A stretch of 42,221 nucleotides of DNA, taken from NCBI GenBank assembly GCA_024280395.1, contig JAJRQG010000091.1, positions 1 through 42,221 on the forward strand, written 5' to 3'. Within the stretch, counting starts at the first letter, position 1. Every line of letters begins with the position of its first letter. Positions 1 to 8,057 of this stretch are shown here, piece by piece. Both the position numbers and the translations under genes were made by a program. A model generated the notes under the pieces. That model saw only the letters and a list, made by a program, of their open reading frames with translations, was not told the DNA's origin and ran no database searches. This DNA comes from Gammaproteobacteria bacterium. Lineage in GTDB: Bacteria; Pseudomonadota; Gammaproteobacteria; Xanthomonadales; Marinicellaceae.

Positions 1-12
1 CAGATTGTTCAT
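1..12 (-). CDS. mnhD: MnhD/MrpD antiporter subunit, first codons only (partial)
   Basis: An ATG on the minus strand at 12-10 overlaps the TGA stop of the upstream mnhC gene in an ATGA arrangement, and the frame runs off the window after four codons (Met-Asn-Asn-Leu). In Mrp operons the gene after mnhC encodes the large NuoL/M/N-like subunit D, so this is most likely its start. The identity rests on gene order and the coupling overlap, since almost no protein is visible. Confidence 0.5.
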
Positions 13-467
13 TTGTTTTCTCCTGGCACTTCGACAACTTCTGGAGATTGATGGCTTCCTGGAGCTGTAACACCTGCTTGAGTGGCGATTTCACTTTCTA
101 GTTTGGACCGTATATCATCCATATCTAAAGTCCCATAGTGCTTTTTAACTCTAAAGATGAGGGCCAGTGCCAAGGCTTGAATGCCCACACCAATCACAAT
201 GGCTGTTAAAACCAAGGCTTGAGGTACAGGGTCATTCATCACGGCGTTTGCATTGCCATTCATAAATATGGGTGCAATGCCATTTTCAATAAATCCAGAC
301 AACACCAGTATTAAGTTAGCACCCGCTTCGAACATCACTAGTGCCAATAACATGCGAAATATATTTTGTGAAACCAGCAAGCCAAACAGGCCGATTAAAC
401 TCAAAGAAATGGCACCAAAATACAAAATGCCTTCAATGGTAAAATTAATAAACATCAGGTTACTCAT
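9..467 (-). CDS. mnhC: Mrp-type Na+/H+ antiporter subunit C (NuoK-like)
   Basis: This 152-residue membrane protein matches the MnhC/MrpC family, which is related to the NuoK subunit of complex I. Three hydrophobic helices are visible (about residues 12-35, 37-60 and 82-108). The family stretch around NIFRMLLALVMFEAGANLIL and the DPVPQALVLTAIVIG segment before the third helix are typical. A hydrophilic tail of about 40 residues follows. Subunit C assembles with the other Mrp subunits into a cytoplasmic-membrane complex that exchanges Na+ for protons. The gene abuts the upstream MbhE-MnhB fusion and overlaps the next gene by ATGA, so translation is probably coupled. Confidence 0.9.
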   Translation of the reverse strand: MSNLMFINFTIEGILYFGAISLSLIGLFGLLVSQNIFRMLLALVMFEAGANLILVLSGFIENGIAPIFMNGNANAVMNDPVPQALVLTAIVIGVGIQALALALIFRVKKHYGTLDMDDIRSKLESEIATQAGVTAPGSHQSPEVVEVPGENK

Positions 468-1186
468 TAGGCATCCACCTCATCGGTATTTAATGCCAGT
501 AATAAACCAGCCAATTCAGCGCCAACTTTCAAGCCAACGGCCAAGTACAATAAAGGAATGGTTCCCGCAGACCAAAGACTGCCAAATTCTCCGTGTTCTA
601 ATAAAGGCTGCAAGAAATTGCCTTGAGTAAACAATGCCACCAATCCAATGCCAATAAAACTCAATCCAGCAAAAGCTTCAATAAGCGTCACTAAGCCATG
701 ATCAACGGATTTTTGTTTTGGCCGAACAATGCTGCGCATAGAAAAGGCAATGGCTAAAATCACTCCGCCTTGAAAACCACCACCAGGGGTTAAATGACCA
801 TGGCTGATAATATATAGGCCAACAACCAACAACAAAGGGAATATCAAATCAATGGCATTGATTGCAACAAAGCCACTGTCGTTTTCTTCAATTTTTGGAA
901 TTTTATCAGTCTCTTTTGTCGATTTTATAAAACTGGATTTGGTTAACACCAAACCAACCACCGAAGCAGCAGCAAAAAGAATGGACAACTCACCTAAGGT
1001 ATCTAAACCTCGATAAGCCAACACCACTGAAGTCACCACATTGGCAGCGCCGACTTGATCTTTGGCCGAGTCCAAAATAGCCCCACCAACCAACATGGGA
1101 GTATTGCCCAATGGCAAAAAACCAGTAATGACCATTAAGAAAAATGCCAAGCCTGAAATAAACAACAAAGAAGCATATTTAGTCAT
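467..1186 (-). CDS. mnhB: MbhE-MnhB fusion subunit of Mrp antiporter
   Basis: The 239-residue protein is longer than an ordinary MnhB (about 140 residues) because it carries an N-terminal MbhE-like domain. Residues 1-85 contain a signal-like first helix and the segment VVTSVVLAYRGLDTLGE, which in classical operons lies at the C-terminal end of MrpA. Residues 105-235 are the MnhB domain, with the glycine-rich HGHLTPGGGFQGGVILAIAF signature and four membrane helices. The protein should sit in the Na+/H+ antiporter membrane complex. The start overlaps the MbhD-like gene by 8 bases. The split and fused architecture resembles Mbh-type and some proteobacterial Mrp operons rather than the Bacillus mrpA layout. 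Confidence 0.88.
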   Translation of the reverse strand: MTKYASLLFISGLAFFLMVITGFLPLGNTPMLVGGAILDSAKDQVGAANVVTSVVLAYRGLDTLGELSILFAAASVVGLVLTKSSFIKSTKETDKIPKIEENDSGFVAINAIDLIFPLLLVVGLYIISHGHLTPGGGFQGGVILAIAFSMRSIVRPKQKSVDHGLVTLIEAFAGLSFIGIGLVALFTQGNFLQPLLEHGEFGSLWSAGTIPLLYLAVGLKVGAELAGLLLALNTDEVDA

Positions 1187-1460
1187 TTCTATCTCCTTGA
1201 TTGTTGTCGGCCTTTTGGTCTTTTATTTCCCAAAAGCCCAAACGTTTTAAACCTATGGCCAATATTAAACTGCTTAAACCCGCACCAATCGCCGCTTCAG
1301 TCATGGCCACATCGGGTGCTTTCAATAAAGCAAAAATTACCGTTAATACCAAAGAAACAACCGAGGCGGCAACCACGGCTGCAATCATATTGTCTAACAT
1401 TAAAACAGCAATAGCGGCTGCTAGCATTATAAAAACCACAAGGGCAACTATCCAAATCAT
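1179..1460 (-). CDS. MbhD-like (DUF4040) subunit of Mrp antiporter
   Basis: This 93-residue, three-helix membrane protein matches the MbhD/DUF4040 family. The segment LKAPDVAMTEAAIGAGLSS is the family hallmark and corresponds to a stretch near the C-terminal end of MrpA in Bacillus-type operons. It would form part of the antiporter's membrane domain together with the MbhE part of the next gene. It overlaps both neighbours (4 bases upstream, 8 downstream), as expected in a tightly coupled operon. No full-length MrpA is present in the visible part, so this gene and the MbhE domain probably supply the MrpA C-terminal functions separately. Confidence 0.85.
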   Translation of the reverse strand: MIWIVALVVFIMLAAAIAVLMLDNMIAAVVAASVVSLVLTVIFALLKAPDVAMTEAAIGAGLSSLILAIGLKRLGFWEIKDQKADNNQGDRND

Positions 1461-1804
1461 GATGATGTCTCCTTATTTTCTTCTTTCTGTGCCTTCTTCT
1501 TTTTACCCTTCATCTTCCTGGCTTTTGTCCATGGTTTAATTCCACTGCGATAAAATGCTTTGGTGATGGCAGAAGAACTCACTGGGCTGGTTAGTAATAT
1601 AAAACCCAAAATAACAAACAACTTGCTCCACCACAAAGGGTGGATTAATGCCACGCCAACAATCACACCTATGACACCCAAGGTGACGGCTTTGGTGCCG
1701 ACTTGAATTCGGTTATAAACATCGGGCATTCGCAACAAACCCAATGCGCCAAGAAAGATAAAGATGGCGCCGATTAATAGAATGATTTCACCTGCTAATT
1801 GCAT
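1457..1804 (-). CDS. mnhG: Mrp antiporter subunit G
   Basis: This 115-residue protein has three predicted membrane helices (about 5-25, 38-57 and 62-82). The MnhG family signature GLLRMPDVYNRIQVGTKAVT follows the first helix. The C-terminal 30 residues are strongly basic and lysine-rich and probably lie on the cytoplasmic face. Subunit G is a small obligatory part of the hetero-oligomeric Mrp complex. The gene shares one base with mnhF and overlaps the MbhD-like gene by 4 bases. Confidence 0.9.
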   Translation of the reverse strand: MQLAGEIILLIGAIFIFLGALGLLRMPDVYNRIQVGTKAVTLGVIGVIVGVALIHPLWWSKLFVILGFILLTSPVSSSAITKAFYRSGIKPWTKARKMKGKKKKAQKEENKETSS

Positions 1805-2070
1805 TATTTCTCTCCCTTATTGTGAACTTTGGCTTCAATCACTCGTGCGAGTGCAATAATGCCAACAAAAGACAAGATGGAATAAACCAAAGCAATGTCC
1901 AAATACAAAATACTGTCAAAAACTAAAGCCATAAAAATAAGAACAACCGTTGTAATCAAAGCCAAGGCATCAGCACTGACAATTCTATCGGCATTGGTTG
2001 GGCCAAACAACAATCTATATAAAGTGAATAATGCCGCTATGGCAATTAAGGTCATCGCACTGATAATCAT
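1804..2070 (-). CDS. mnhF: Mrp antiporter subunit F
   Basis: The 88-residue protein has three helices and the MnhF signature RLLFGPTNADRIVSADALA around residues 19-37, followed by an acidic LYLDIALVYSILSFVG helix. Its length fits the family (about 90 residues). It is part of the E-F-G block of small subunits and overlaps mnhE by 4 bases. Function as a membrane subunit of the Na+/H+ antiporter is inferred from family and operon. Confidence 0.9.
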   Translation of the reverse strand: MIISAMTLIAIAALFTLYRLLFGPTNADRIVSADALALITTVVLIFMALVFDSILYLDIALVYSILSFVGIIALARVIEAKVHNKGEK

Positions 2071-2570
2071 TTGACAAACTCCTTCAGATAATCTTCAAAC
2101 TTGCTAACAATGGCTTTGGTAGTCGCTTCAATATCAAGATGTTCTGGCACATCAATCCAGTGCACCAACATGCGGTTATCATAAACATCAACCGTCAATG
2201 TGCCTGGTGTTAACGTAATACTGTTGGCAAGGAATAATTTGCCCAAATCAGATTGCATGGTGGTTTTAATTTCAACCATGCCCGGGTGAATTTTCATATC
2301 AAGCGATAAAACCCGTTTGGCTAAATCAAAATTGGCTTTAATTAAGGCATAAAAGAAGTAAGCCAAATATTTCAACAAGCCAAACAAAAAGCCAAAATGG
2401 ATATTCAAACCATTGAGAATTTTCATTTTTGGTGCAGTAATAAGACTAACTATGATAGATATGATGACACCACTGATTAATTCATCAATCGCAAAAGTGG
2501 CGGTTAGTAACAACCACAACAAAAAATTGATGACAAAAGTTAGAGCATAAGGAGAAGATCGTTTTTTCAT
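2067..2570 (-). CDS. mnhE: Mrp antiporter subunit E
   Basis: MnhE-family protein with two or three N-terminal helices and a C-terminal soluble domain containing the conserved block LFLANSITLTPGTLTVDV followed by LVHWIDV. The frame could begin at 2594, but the ATG at 2570 (MKKRSSPYALTF) fits the family start and has a GGAAA ribosome-binding site 5-6 bases upstream, so I prefer it (167 residues). It is the first gene of the visible antiporter operon and is divergent from ispD. The Mrp complex supports Na+ and alkali tolerance. Confidence 0.88.
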   Translation of the reverse strand: MKKRSSPYALTFVINFLLWLLLTATFAIDELISGVIISIIVSLITAPKMKILNGLNIHFGFLFGLLKYLAYFFYALIKANFDLAKRVLSLDMKIHPGMVEIKTTMQSDLGKLFLANSITLTPGTLTVDVYDNRMLVHWIDVPEHLDIEATTKAIVSKFEDYLKEFVK

Positions 2571-2772
2571 TTGTTTTCCAAAATATAAGTACATAAAATG
2601 ACTGATAGTGATAATTTTAACATTTGTTTGTTTGTCTTAAATTGATATGTATCAAAGATTGAAAGGTTGTGCGAAATGGTTTTTTTGTAAAAAAAAGCCA
2701 TAAAAGCTGTGAAAAGCTTTCCTTACAAAGTAGATTAATATTAAATTATTTCATACAGTATTGAGAAAGCTT

Positions 2773-3456
2773 ATGTACGCTATTATTGTTGCAGCTGGAA
2801 GCGGTCAAAGATTTGCTTCGGATACGCCCAAACAGTTTTTAGAAATTGCTGGAAAATTGGCCATTCAACACAGCATTGATGCTTTTGATGGCATGGATGA
2901 GATTGAAGGCATTGTATTGGTGATGCCAAAAAATCAACGTTTGTGGCAGGACATTGAACTGACTGCAAATAAACCCTTAATGTACACAACAGGCGGAGAC
3001 AGCCGAGCACAATCTGTGTTGCATGGTTTATTGATTCTTGAACCATCGGTGACCAATAATTCCTGGATTTTGATTCACGATGCAGCTCGTGTTTGTATAA
3101 GCCAATCAGATATTCAGAAGTTAATGGATACTTGCACCCAACAAAATCAAGGAGGTTTACTGGTCAAACCCATCAATGACACCATTAAATACAGCGACAA
3201 TGGCACGCATGTTAAAAAAACAATCGATCGCAGTAAATTAAGGGCGGCTTTAACCCCGCAAATGTTTCCTTTTAAACAATTATTAGAAGTGTTGGAAGAG
3301 TCAAATAGTGACATGATAACCGATGAAGCCTCAGCATTTGAACAATCTGGTATCATGCCGATAATGGTCAAAGGCAGAAGTGACAATATCAAGATAACCC
3401 ACATTGAAGATTTATTGTTGGCAGAATTTATTTTAAGGAGGCATCAAAATGATTAG
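2773..3456 (+). CDS. ispD: 2-C-methyl-D-erythritol 4-phosphate cytidylyltransferase
   Basis: IspD couples CTP to methylerythritol 4-phosphate in the non-mevalonate isoprenoid pathway. The nucleotide-binding N-terminus AIIVAAGSGQRF is at residues 3-14 and PKQFLEIAGK follows. Further family motifs are GGDSRAQSVLHGL, ILIHDAARVC and TDEASAFEQSG. A TTG at 2761 could extend the frame by four codons, but the ATG at 2773 matches the family start and follows a GAGAAAG stretch. The gene overlaps ispF by 8 bases, as in many gammaproteobacteria. The usual upstream ftsB is absent; the gene is divergent from the antiporter operon. Confidence 0.95.
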   Translation: MYAIIVAAGSGQRFASDTPKQFLEIAGKLAIQHSIDAFDGMDEIEGIVLVMPKNQRLWQDIELTANKPLMYTTGGDSRAQSVLHGLLILEPSVTNNSWILIHDAARVCISQSDIQKLMDTCTQQNQGGLLVKPINDTIKYSDNGTHVKKTIDRSKLRAALTPQMFPFKQLLEVLEESNSDMITDEASAFEQSGIMPIMVKGRSDNIKITHIEDLLLAEFILRRHQND

Positions 3457-3928
3457 AGTAGGTACGGGATATGATGTTCACGCTTTTTGTGAAGGCGACC
3501 ACCTAACACTTGGTGGTGTTGCAATTCCTTTTATAAGCGCCTTTGCTGCCCATTCTGATGGTGATGTATTGATTCATTCAATTTGTGATGCGTTACTTGG
3601 TGCTTTGGCATTGGGCGACATTGGACAACACTTTTCACCCAATGATAACAAGTGGAAAAATTGTGACAGTTCGGTTTTTTTAAAGCACATTATGGGGTTG
3701 ATAAGAGAACAAGGCTATCAAATCAATAATATTGACAGTACGATAATTTGTGAACAACCTAAGATGCAACCGCATATCATCGCCATGCGCGAAAACCTTG
3801 CCCAAATGATGAGCCTAGAAATAAATCAAGTGAGTGTCAAAGCCACAACCACAGAAAAACTGGGCTATTGTGGTCGCGGTGAGGGAGTGGCAGTCCAAGC
3901 TATTTGTTTGTTAACTTTGATTGAATAA
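3449..3928 (+). CDS. ispF: 2-C-methyl-D-erythritol 2,4-cyclodiphosphate synthase
   Basis: IspF cyclises CDP-methylerythritol 2-phosphate to the 2,4-cyclodiphosphate with release of CMP, two steps after IspD. The 159-residue length is typical. Metal ligands are visible as Asp9 and His11 (GYDVHAF) and His43 (DGDVLIHS). The CDALLGALALGDIGQHF and KATTTEKLGYCGRGEG motifs are intact. A perfect AAGGAGG ribosome-binding site lies inside the end of ispD, so the two genes are co-translated. Confidence 0.97.
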   Translation: MIRVGTGYDVHAFCEGDHLTLGGVAIPFISAFAAHSDGDVLIHSICDALLGALALGDIGQHFSPNDNKWKNCDSSVFLKHIMGLIREQGYQINNIDSTIICEQPKMQPHIIAMRENLAQMMSLEINQVSVKATTTEKLGYCGRGEGVAVQAICLLTLIE

Positions 3929-3975
3929 AATTAAAATTAAAATTTTTCTATTTTTAAGAGTTTCCTGAAGGATTC

Positions 3976-4008
3976 TTGACAATATTCATATATTAGTAAA
4001 TACTAATA
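3976..4008 (+). promoter_or_regulatory. Predicted rpe promoter with overlapping palindrome
   Basis: A perfect -35 hexamer TTGACA lies at 3976-3981. A weaker -10 (AATACT, 3999-4004) follows at 17-bp spacing. Overlapping the spacer and -10 is a perfect inverted repeat, TATTAGTA at 3991-3998 and TACTAATA at 4001-4008, separated by two bases. The position suggests a repressor operator. The sequence is AT-rich, so a chance palindrome cannot be excluded. Confidence 0.5.
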
Positions 4009-4033
4009 CTCAATCTAAAATCCGAGTAATCTT

Positions 4034-4696
4034 ATGTCAAAATTTATCATTTCACCGTCTATTTTATCGGCAGATTTTGCCCGTTTGGGCGAAGATACTC
4101 AAGCTGTTTTGGATGCTGGAGCCGACTGGGTTCATTTTGATGTAATGGACAACCATTATGTGCCCAACTTAACCATTGGGCCTATGGTATGTGATGCCTT
4201 GAGAGATTATGGAATTACTGCTCCTATTGATGTGCATTTAATGGTTAAACCAGTAGACAGAATTATTCCAGATTTTGCTAAGGCCGGTGCCAGTATGATT
4301 ACTTTTCATCCTGAAGCTTCTGAACATGTCGATAGATCTTTAGGTTTGATTAAAGAGTCTGGTTGCCAAGCAGGGCTAGTCCTAAACCCCGCAACACCAC
4401 TACATATTTTAGAGCACGTCATGGATAAATTGGATATGATTCTACTTATGTCGGTTAATCCAGGGTTTGGTGGACAAAGTTTTATTCCTGAAACTTTGAA
4501 TAAAGCCCGTGCAGTTCGCGATTTAATCAATAGAAGCGGTAGAGATATTCGTTTAGAAATAGATGGTGGTGTGAAAATTAACAATATAAGGGAAATCATG
4601 CAAGCAGGGGCCGATACTTTTGTAGCAGGTTCAGCCATATTTAATACTGATGATTATAAGGCGACCATTGATGCTATGCGTGCAGAGTTAAAATAA
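4034..4696 (+). CDS. rpe: Ribulose-phosphate 3-epimerase
   Basis: Rpe interconverts ribulose 5-phosphate and xylulose 5-phosphate in the pentose phosphate pathway. The 220-residue TIM-barrel protein contains [15 protein letters not shown] at the N-terminus, the metal-binding [17 protein letters not shown] block (about residues 35-51), DVHLMV, and the phosphate-binding [14 protein letters not shown] and EIDGGVK motifs. Length is normal for the family. It stands apart from ispF by about 105 bp that hold its own predicted promoter. A weak hairpin follows at 4697-4713. Confidence 0.97.
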   Translation: MSKFIISPSILSADFARLGEDTQAVLDAGADWVHFDVMDNHYVPNLTIGPMVCDALRDYGITAPIDVHLMVKPVDRIIPDFAKAGASMITFHPEASEHVDRSLGLIKESGCQAGLVLNPATPLHILEHVMDKLDMILLMSVNPGFGGQSFIPETLNKARAVRDLINRSGRDIRLEIDGGVKINNIREIMQAGADTFVAGSAIFNTDDYKATIDAMRAELK

Positions 4697-4765
4697 AAAT
4701 CTTTGAAAGATTTCTTAAGAGATAAATTCAGATTTTATTCATACTGATGTGTTAAAATATGCACC

Positions 4766-5188
4766 ATGATGAAACATTTATCCAAATCATTTGTTCTATT
4801 GGTACTATTTCTTGCAAATACCTCATTTCTTAATGCTGCTGGAAAAAAAGATACAACCAGCTTAGAACAAGCCTCAGAGATGGTTAGATTACAGTCAAAA
4901 GGTAAGGTGCTATCAGCTAGAACCACCAATTTTAATGGAGGTAAAGCCCATAGAATTCAAGTTCTAACGCCTTCTGGCAGGGTAAAAATTTTCCAAATTC
5001 CTATTTCTGAATCAAAGTTTAGAAGCCCACAACACTATAACCCCCGTTACACGCATGATAAAACAAATATACGTTCAAATTACCCTACCCATTCAAATTT
5101 TTCAAATTATAGAACGCGAAAGTCCAATTCGCATACAACATCCCGAAACCATTCAACAAGTTCTAGTGGAGACAATAAGAAAAAATGA
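4766..5188 (+). CDS. Small exported PepSY-like protein preceding the two-component system
   Basis: This 140-residue protein has a signal peptide (about residues 1-24, ending near FLNAAG). Its middle (about residues 31-80) resembles a PepSY domain: SLEQASEMVRLQSKGKVLSA, then a strand ending RIQVLTPSGRVKIFQI. The last 55 residues are low-complexity, rich in Ser, Asn, Arg and His. Its stop overlaps the ATG of the response regulator gene (ATGA). Small PepSY proteins often precede PhoP/PhoQ-type systems and may influence the sensor in the periplasm. That role is inferred from position. Confidence 0.7.
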   Translation: MMKHLSKSFVLLVLFLANTSFLNAAGKKDTTSLEQASEMVRLQSKGKVLSARTTNFNGGKAHRIQVLTPSGRVKIFQIPISESKFRSPQHYNPRYTHDKTNIRSNYPTHSNFSNYRTRKSNSHTTSRNHSTSSSGDNKKK

Positions 5189-5868
5189 AAATTTTATTGA
5201 TTGAAGATGATGAAAACTTAAGAGAAGTTTTAGAAAAGAGATTGAAAGAAGAAGGGTTTGTAGTTGAAACTGCTAATAATGGTGAAGATGGGCTGCATTT
5301 GGGCAGAGAGTTTGAATTTGATTTGGCCGTCATAGATTTGGGCCTGCCTAAAATATCAGGAATGGAAGTTATACAAACTCTAAGAGATGAAGATATTTCT
5401 TATCCTATTTTGGTATTAACTGCTCGTGGTTCTTGGCAAGATAAAGTCATGGGGTTGGATGCTGGCGCTGATGATTATTTGGTTAAGCCTTTTCATTTTC
5501 CTGAACTTTTGGCTCGGGTAAATGCATTGGTTCGCCGGTCTGCTGGTTTTTCGTCGCCAGAATTAGTTTGTGGTTATGTGACACTTAATACTTCAACTGG
5601 AGAAGTAAAATCCAGTGGTAAGTTGATTGATTTAACTTCTTATGAATACAAGGTTCTAGAGTATTTGATGCTGCACCAGAATGAAGTAATTTCAAAAAGT
5701 ACGCTAACGGAACACATTTATCACCAAGATTATGATCGCGATAGCAATGTTATTGAAGTGTTTGTTGGAAGACTAAGACGTAAGCTTCAAAATAAGTCAG
5801 TGGAGCAAAAAATCATCGAAACCTTAAGGGGGCGTGGTTACAGAATGCGACCCAATGAAGAAGAATAG
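5185..5868 (+). CDS. OmpR/PhoP-family response regulator
   Basis: A 227-residue DNA-binding response regulator. The receiver domain (about residues 1-115) has the acidic pocket Asp8/Asp9, the phosphoacceptor Asp51 (AVIDLGLPKISG), a conserved Thr in VLTARGSWQDK and Lys in DDYLVKPF. The C-terminal winged helix (about 125-222) contains LTSYEYKVLEYLM and the recognition region SNVIEVFVGRLRRKL. It closely resembles PhoP. It is translationally coupled to the PepSY-like gene before it and the kinase after it, so the three form one signalling operon. The signal is unknown; PhoQ homologues sense divalent cations or envelope stress. Confidence 0.92.
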   Translation: MKILLIEDDENLREVLEKRLKEEGFVVETANNGEDGLHLGREFEFDLAVIDLGLPKISGMEVIQTLRDEDISYPILVLTARGSWQDKVMGLDAGADDYLVKPFHFPELLARVNALVRRSAGFSSPELVCGYVTLNTSTGEVKSSGKLIDLTSYEYKVLEYLMLHQNEVISKSTLTEHIYHQDYDRDSNVIEVFVGRLRRKLQNKSVEQKIIETLRGRGYRMRPNEEE

Positions 5869-7228
5869 TTCAATTCTTAGGCGGTTTTCTCTTAAAAATC
5901 GTTTGTTAACTACGGCTACGTTGGCATTGCTTATAGCTCTAGGTTTAATTGGAGTTGTAATGGACAAAGCATTCAAAGAAAAAACCATGCATCTAGTAAA
6001 AGAACGCTTAGAAGGCTATGTAGAAGCTTTGATTCCAGTCATTGAGCCCACTCAGAATAACAAAATCATGGTACATGAAGTGCTGCCAATACCAAAATTA
6101 ATGCAACCCGTTTCTGGAATTTATGCGCAGATTCTTAGTAATGACTTTAATTGGCAATCGACCTCTATGTTTGGCGTTGATTTGCCCACACCTGAGTGGA
6201 TAACCAGTGGAAAAACAAGTTTTGATGCGCCATTACGTTACCAAGATACTGATTTTTTCAGAATGACTAAAGGTTTGGTGTTTGATACTGAGCATGGCGA
6301 TATCCCGTTTGTCGTTAGTGTATCAGAAGATGCCAAACACTATTTCAGGGAGTTGGATGAATTCAAAGAAAAATTGTGGACCTGGCTAATAGTAACCAGT
6401 ATCACTTTATTGGGAATACAAGGGCTCATCATGAACTGGTCTTTGCGGCCCTTAAAAAGGCTAACCGATGACCTGGCTGATTTAGAAAAAGGGAAAATAG
6501 AAAAAGTTAAAGATGATTACCCTCCTGAGTTAGCAGGTTTGACCACCAACCTTAACCAATTGCTTGAAAATGAGCGGGGGAATTTAGATCGGCAAAGAAA
6601 GACATTGGGAGACCTCGCCCACAGCCTCAAAACTCCACTGGCCATCATTCATTCGGAAATTGAAAATGATAATCAAATTAACAAGGGGTTAATTGCTGAA
6701 CAAATTAACAATATGAATGATATTGTTGAATATCAATTAAAAAGAGCCGCAGTTGCGGGTCACCGTACGTTTACAGTGGGCATCCCAGTAATAGATAAAC
6801 TTGAACAAATTATTAGAACCTTGAATAAGGTTAACCGCAACAAAAAAGTGATTACTCACCTTCAAGTAGCACCCGGTGCAGAATTTTTTGGAGAACATGG
6901 TGACTTGATGGAGTTATTGGGGAATTTATTGGAAAATGCGTATAAATGGTGTGATCAAAATATTTCAATCACCATCAAAACTTTGACTTTATTAAACCGC
7001 AAACGTACAGGGTTGATTATCGAAATAGCCGATGATGGCCCTGGAATCAACAAAGAAAAACGCGAGTTACTTCTAGCACGTGGAGTTCGCGATGACGAAA
7101 AAGTTAAAGGGCATGGCATTGGTTTGTCAATAGTCAGTGACATTGTGGAGTCTTACCAAGGGAAAATTGAAATAAAAAACCATGACTTATTAAAAGGAGC
7201 GCATTTTATCATTACCCTACCACCTTGA
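5855..7228 (+). CDS. PhoQ-like sensor histidine kinase
   Basis: Inner-membrane kinase that should phosphorylate the preceding regulator. From the ATG at 5855 it has 457 residues; a GTG at 5834 is possible but would overlap the regulator gene by 35 bases. It shows an N-terminal helix (about 17-38), a periplasmic sensor region, and a second helix (about 178-200). A HAMP-like segment follows, with the phosphoacceptor His256 in LGDLAHSLKTPLAII. The ATPase domain has the N box (ELLGNLLENAYKW), IADDGPGI and GHGIGLSIVSDIV. The His-box phrase and overall layout match PhoQ. The stop is 3 bases before the next gene. Confidence 0.9.
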   Translation: MKKNSSILRRFSLKNRLLTTATLALLIALGLIGVVMDKAFKEKTMHLVKERLEGYVEALIPVIEPTQNNKIMVHEVLPIPKLMQPVSGIYAQILSNDFNWQSTSMFGVDLPTPEWITSGKTSFDAPLRYQDTDFFRMTKGLVFDTEHGDIPFVVSVSEDAKHYFRELDEFKEKLWTWLIVTSITLLGIQGLIMNWSLRPLKRLTDDLADLEKGKIEKVKDDYPPELAGLTTNLNQLLENERGNLDRQRKTLGDLAHSLKTPLAIIHSEIENDNQINKGLIAEQINNMNDIVEYQLKRAAVAGHRTFTVGIPVIDKLEQIIRTLNKVNRNKKVITHLQVAPGAEFFGEHGDLMELLGNLLENAYKWCDQNISITIKTLTLLNRKRTGLIIEIADDGPGINKEKRELLLARGVRDDEKVKGHGIGLSIVSDIVESYQGKIEIKNHDLLKGAHFIITLPP

Positions 7229-7231
7229 ATT

Positions 7232-7630
7232 ATGAATAAAAGTGTATTAGATTGTATAAATAAAAACCCTTCTGGGTTGAAACACGCCATGAAACTAACG
7301 GACAAGGCATCTTTGATAGGGTTTGATTGGCCAACAATCGATCCAGTCTTTGATAAGATGACTGAAGAAATTATAGAGTTAAAAGAAGCCATTGCTACAG
7401 GTAAGAAAAACAGGGTATTGGATGAACTGGGAGATGTATTGTTTGTTTGCGCGAATTTGGCTAGGCATCTGGGTATTGATCCAGAACAAGCGTTGGACCA
7501 CGCCAATAACAAATTTGAGAAGCGTTTTCGTCAAGTTGAATCGGTGGCAAAGAAAAAACACCCAAAACAAAGCAAATTTGATTTAGAAACACTTGATAAT
7601 ATTTGGAATCAAGTTAAAATATTAGAATAA
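7232..7630 (+). CDS. MazG-like nucleotide pyrophosphohydrolase, single domain
   Basis: The 132-residue protein corresponds to the C-terminal catalytic domain of MazG, which hydrolyses nucleoside triphosphates to monophosphates and pyrophosphate. The IGFDWPTIDPVFDKMTEEI start is typical of that domain. The Mg2+-binding acidic motifs are EEIIELKEA and DELGDVLF, followed by NLARHLGIDPEQALDHANNKFEKRFR. E. coli MazG has two such domains (about 263 residues); here the N-terminal one is missing and a clean ATG sits 3 bases after the kinase stop, so this looks like a genuine short form. Co-transcription with the signalling operon is likely. Confidence 0.85.
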   Translation: MNKSVLDCINKNPSGLKHAMKLTDKASLIGFDWPTIDPVFDKMTEEIIELKEAIATGKKNRVLDELGDVLFVCANLARHLGIDPEQALDHANNKFEKRFRQVESVAKKKHPKQSKFDLETLDNIWNQVKILE

Positions 7631-7730
7631 CCTAATATAAAGTATATTTTAAATAAGGCTTTATTGAATTTATGGAGATTGGCCATATATTGGCAAATTA
7701 CGATTATTTAGATTTTTTGGAGATTTACAA

Positions 7731-8057
7731 ATGAACGAACATATTACTAACGCAACGGACGACAGCTTTGATGCTGATATTAATGGTGACATTCCTGTAT
7801 TGGTTGATTATTGGGCAGAATGGTGTGGACCTTGTCGGATGATTGCACCTATTATTGATGAAGTGGCAACAGAGATGCAAGATCAAATTAAAGTAGTGAA
7901 AGTTGATACAGAAGCTTGTCGAAATACAGCAATTAAAATGGGCGTTCGTGGAATCCCAACTTTAATGGTATTCAAAGGTGGAGAAGTGGTTGATCAGCAC
8001 GTAGGAGCTTTATCAAAGGGACAGTTAGTTGAAATGTTAAACAAACATACAGCCTAA
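7731..8057 (+). CDS. trxA: Thioredoxin 1
   Basis: A 108-residue cytoplasmic thioredoxin that reduces protein disulfides using electrons from thioredoxin reductase. The active site WCGPC has redox cysteines Cys32 and Cys35. The cis-proline region GIRGIPTLM is present as GVRGIPTLMVFKGG. Length and fold elements match E. coli TrxA (109 residues). It has a TTGGAG ribosome-binding region, stands alone between mazG-like and rho, and is followed by a strong hairpin. A trxA-rho neighbourhood is common in gammaproteobacteria. Confidence 0.97.
   Translation: MNEHITNATDDSFDADINGDIPVLVDYWAEWCGPCRMIAPIIDEVATEMQDQIKVVKVDTEACRNTAIKMGVRGIPTLMVFKGGEVVDQHVGALSKGQLVEMLNKHTA

Noticed and set aside
2674-2702. 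A/T-run hairpin between mnhE and ispD as a terminator
   Set aside because: It lies between divergent genes, where no terminator is needed, and pairs mainly A with T.
5834-5854. GTG start for the histidine kinase
   Set aside because: It adds MVTECDP, which is unlike kinase N-termini, and the ATG at 5855 gives a normal start with a shorter overlap.
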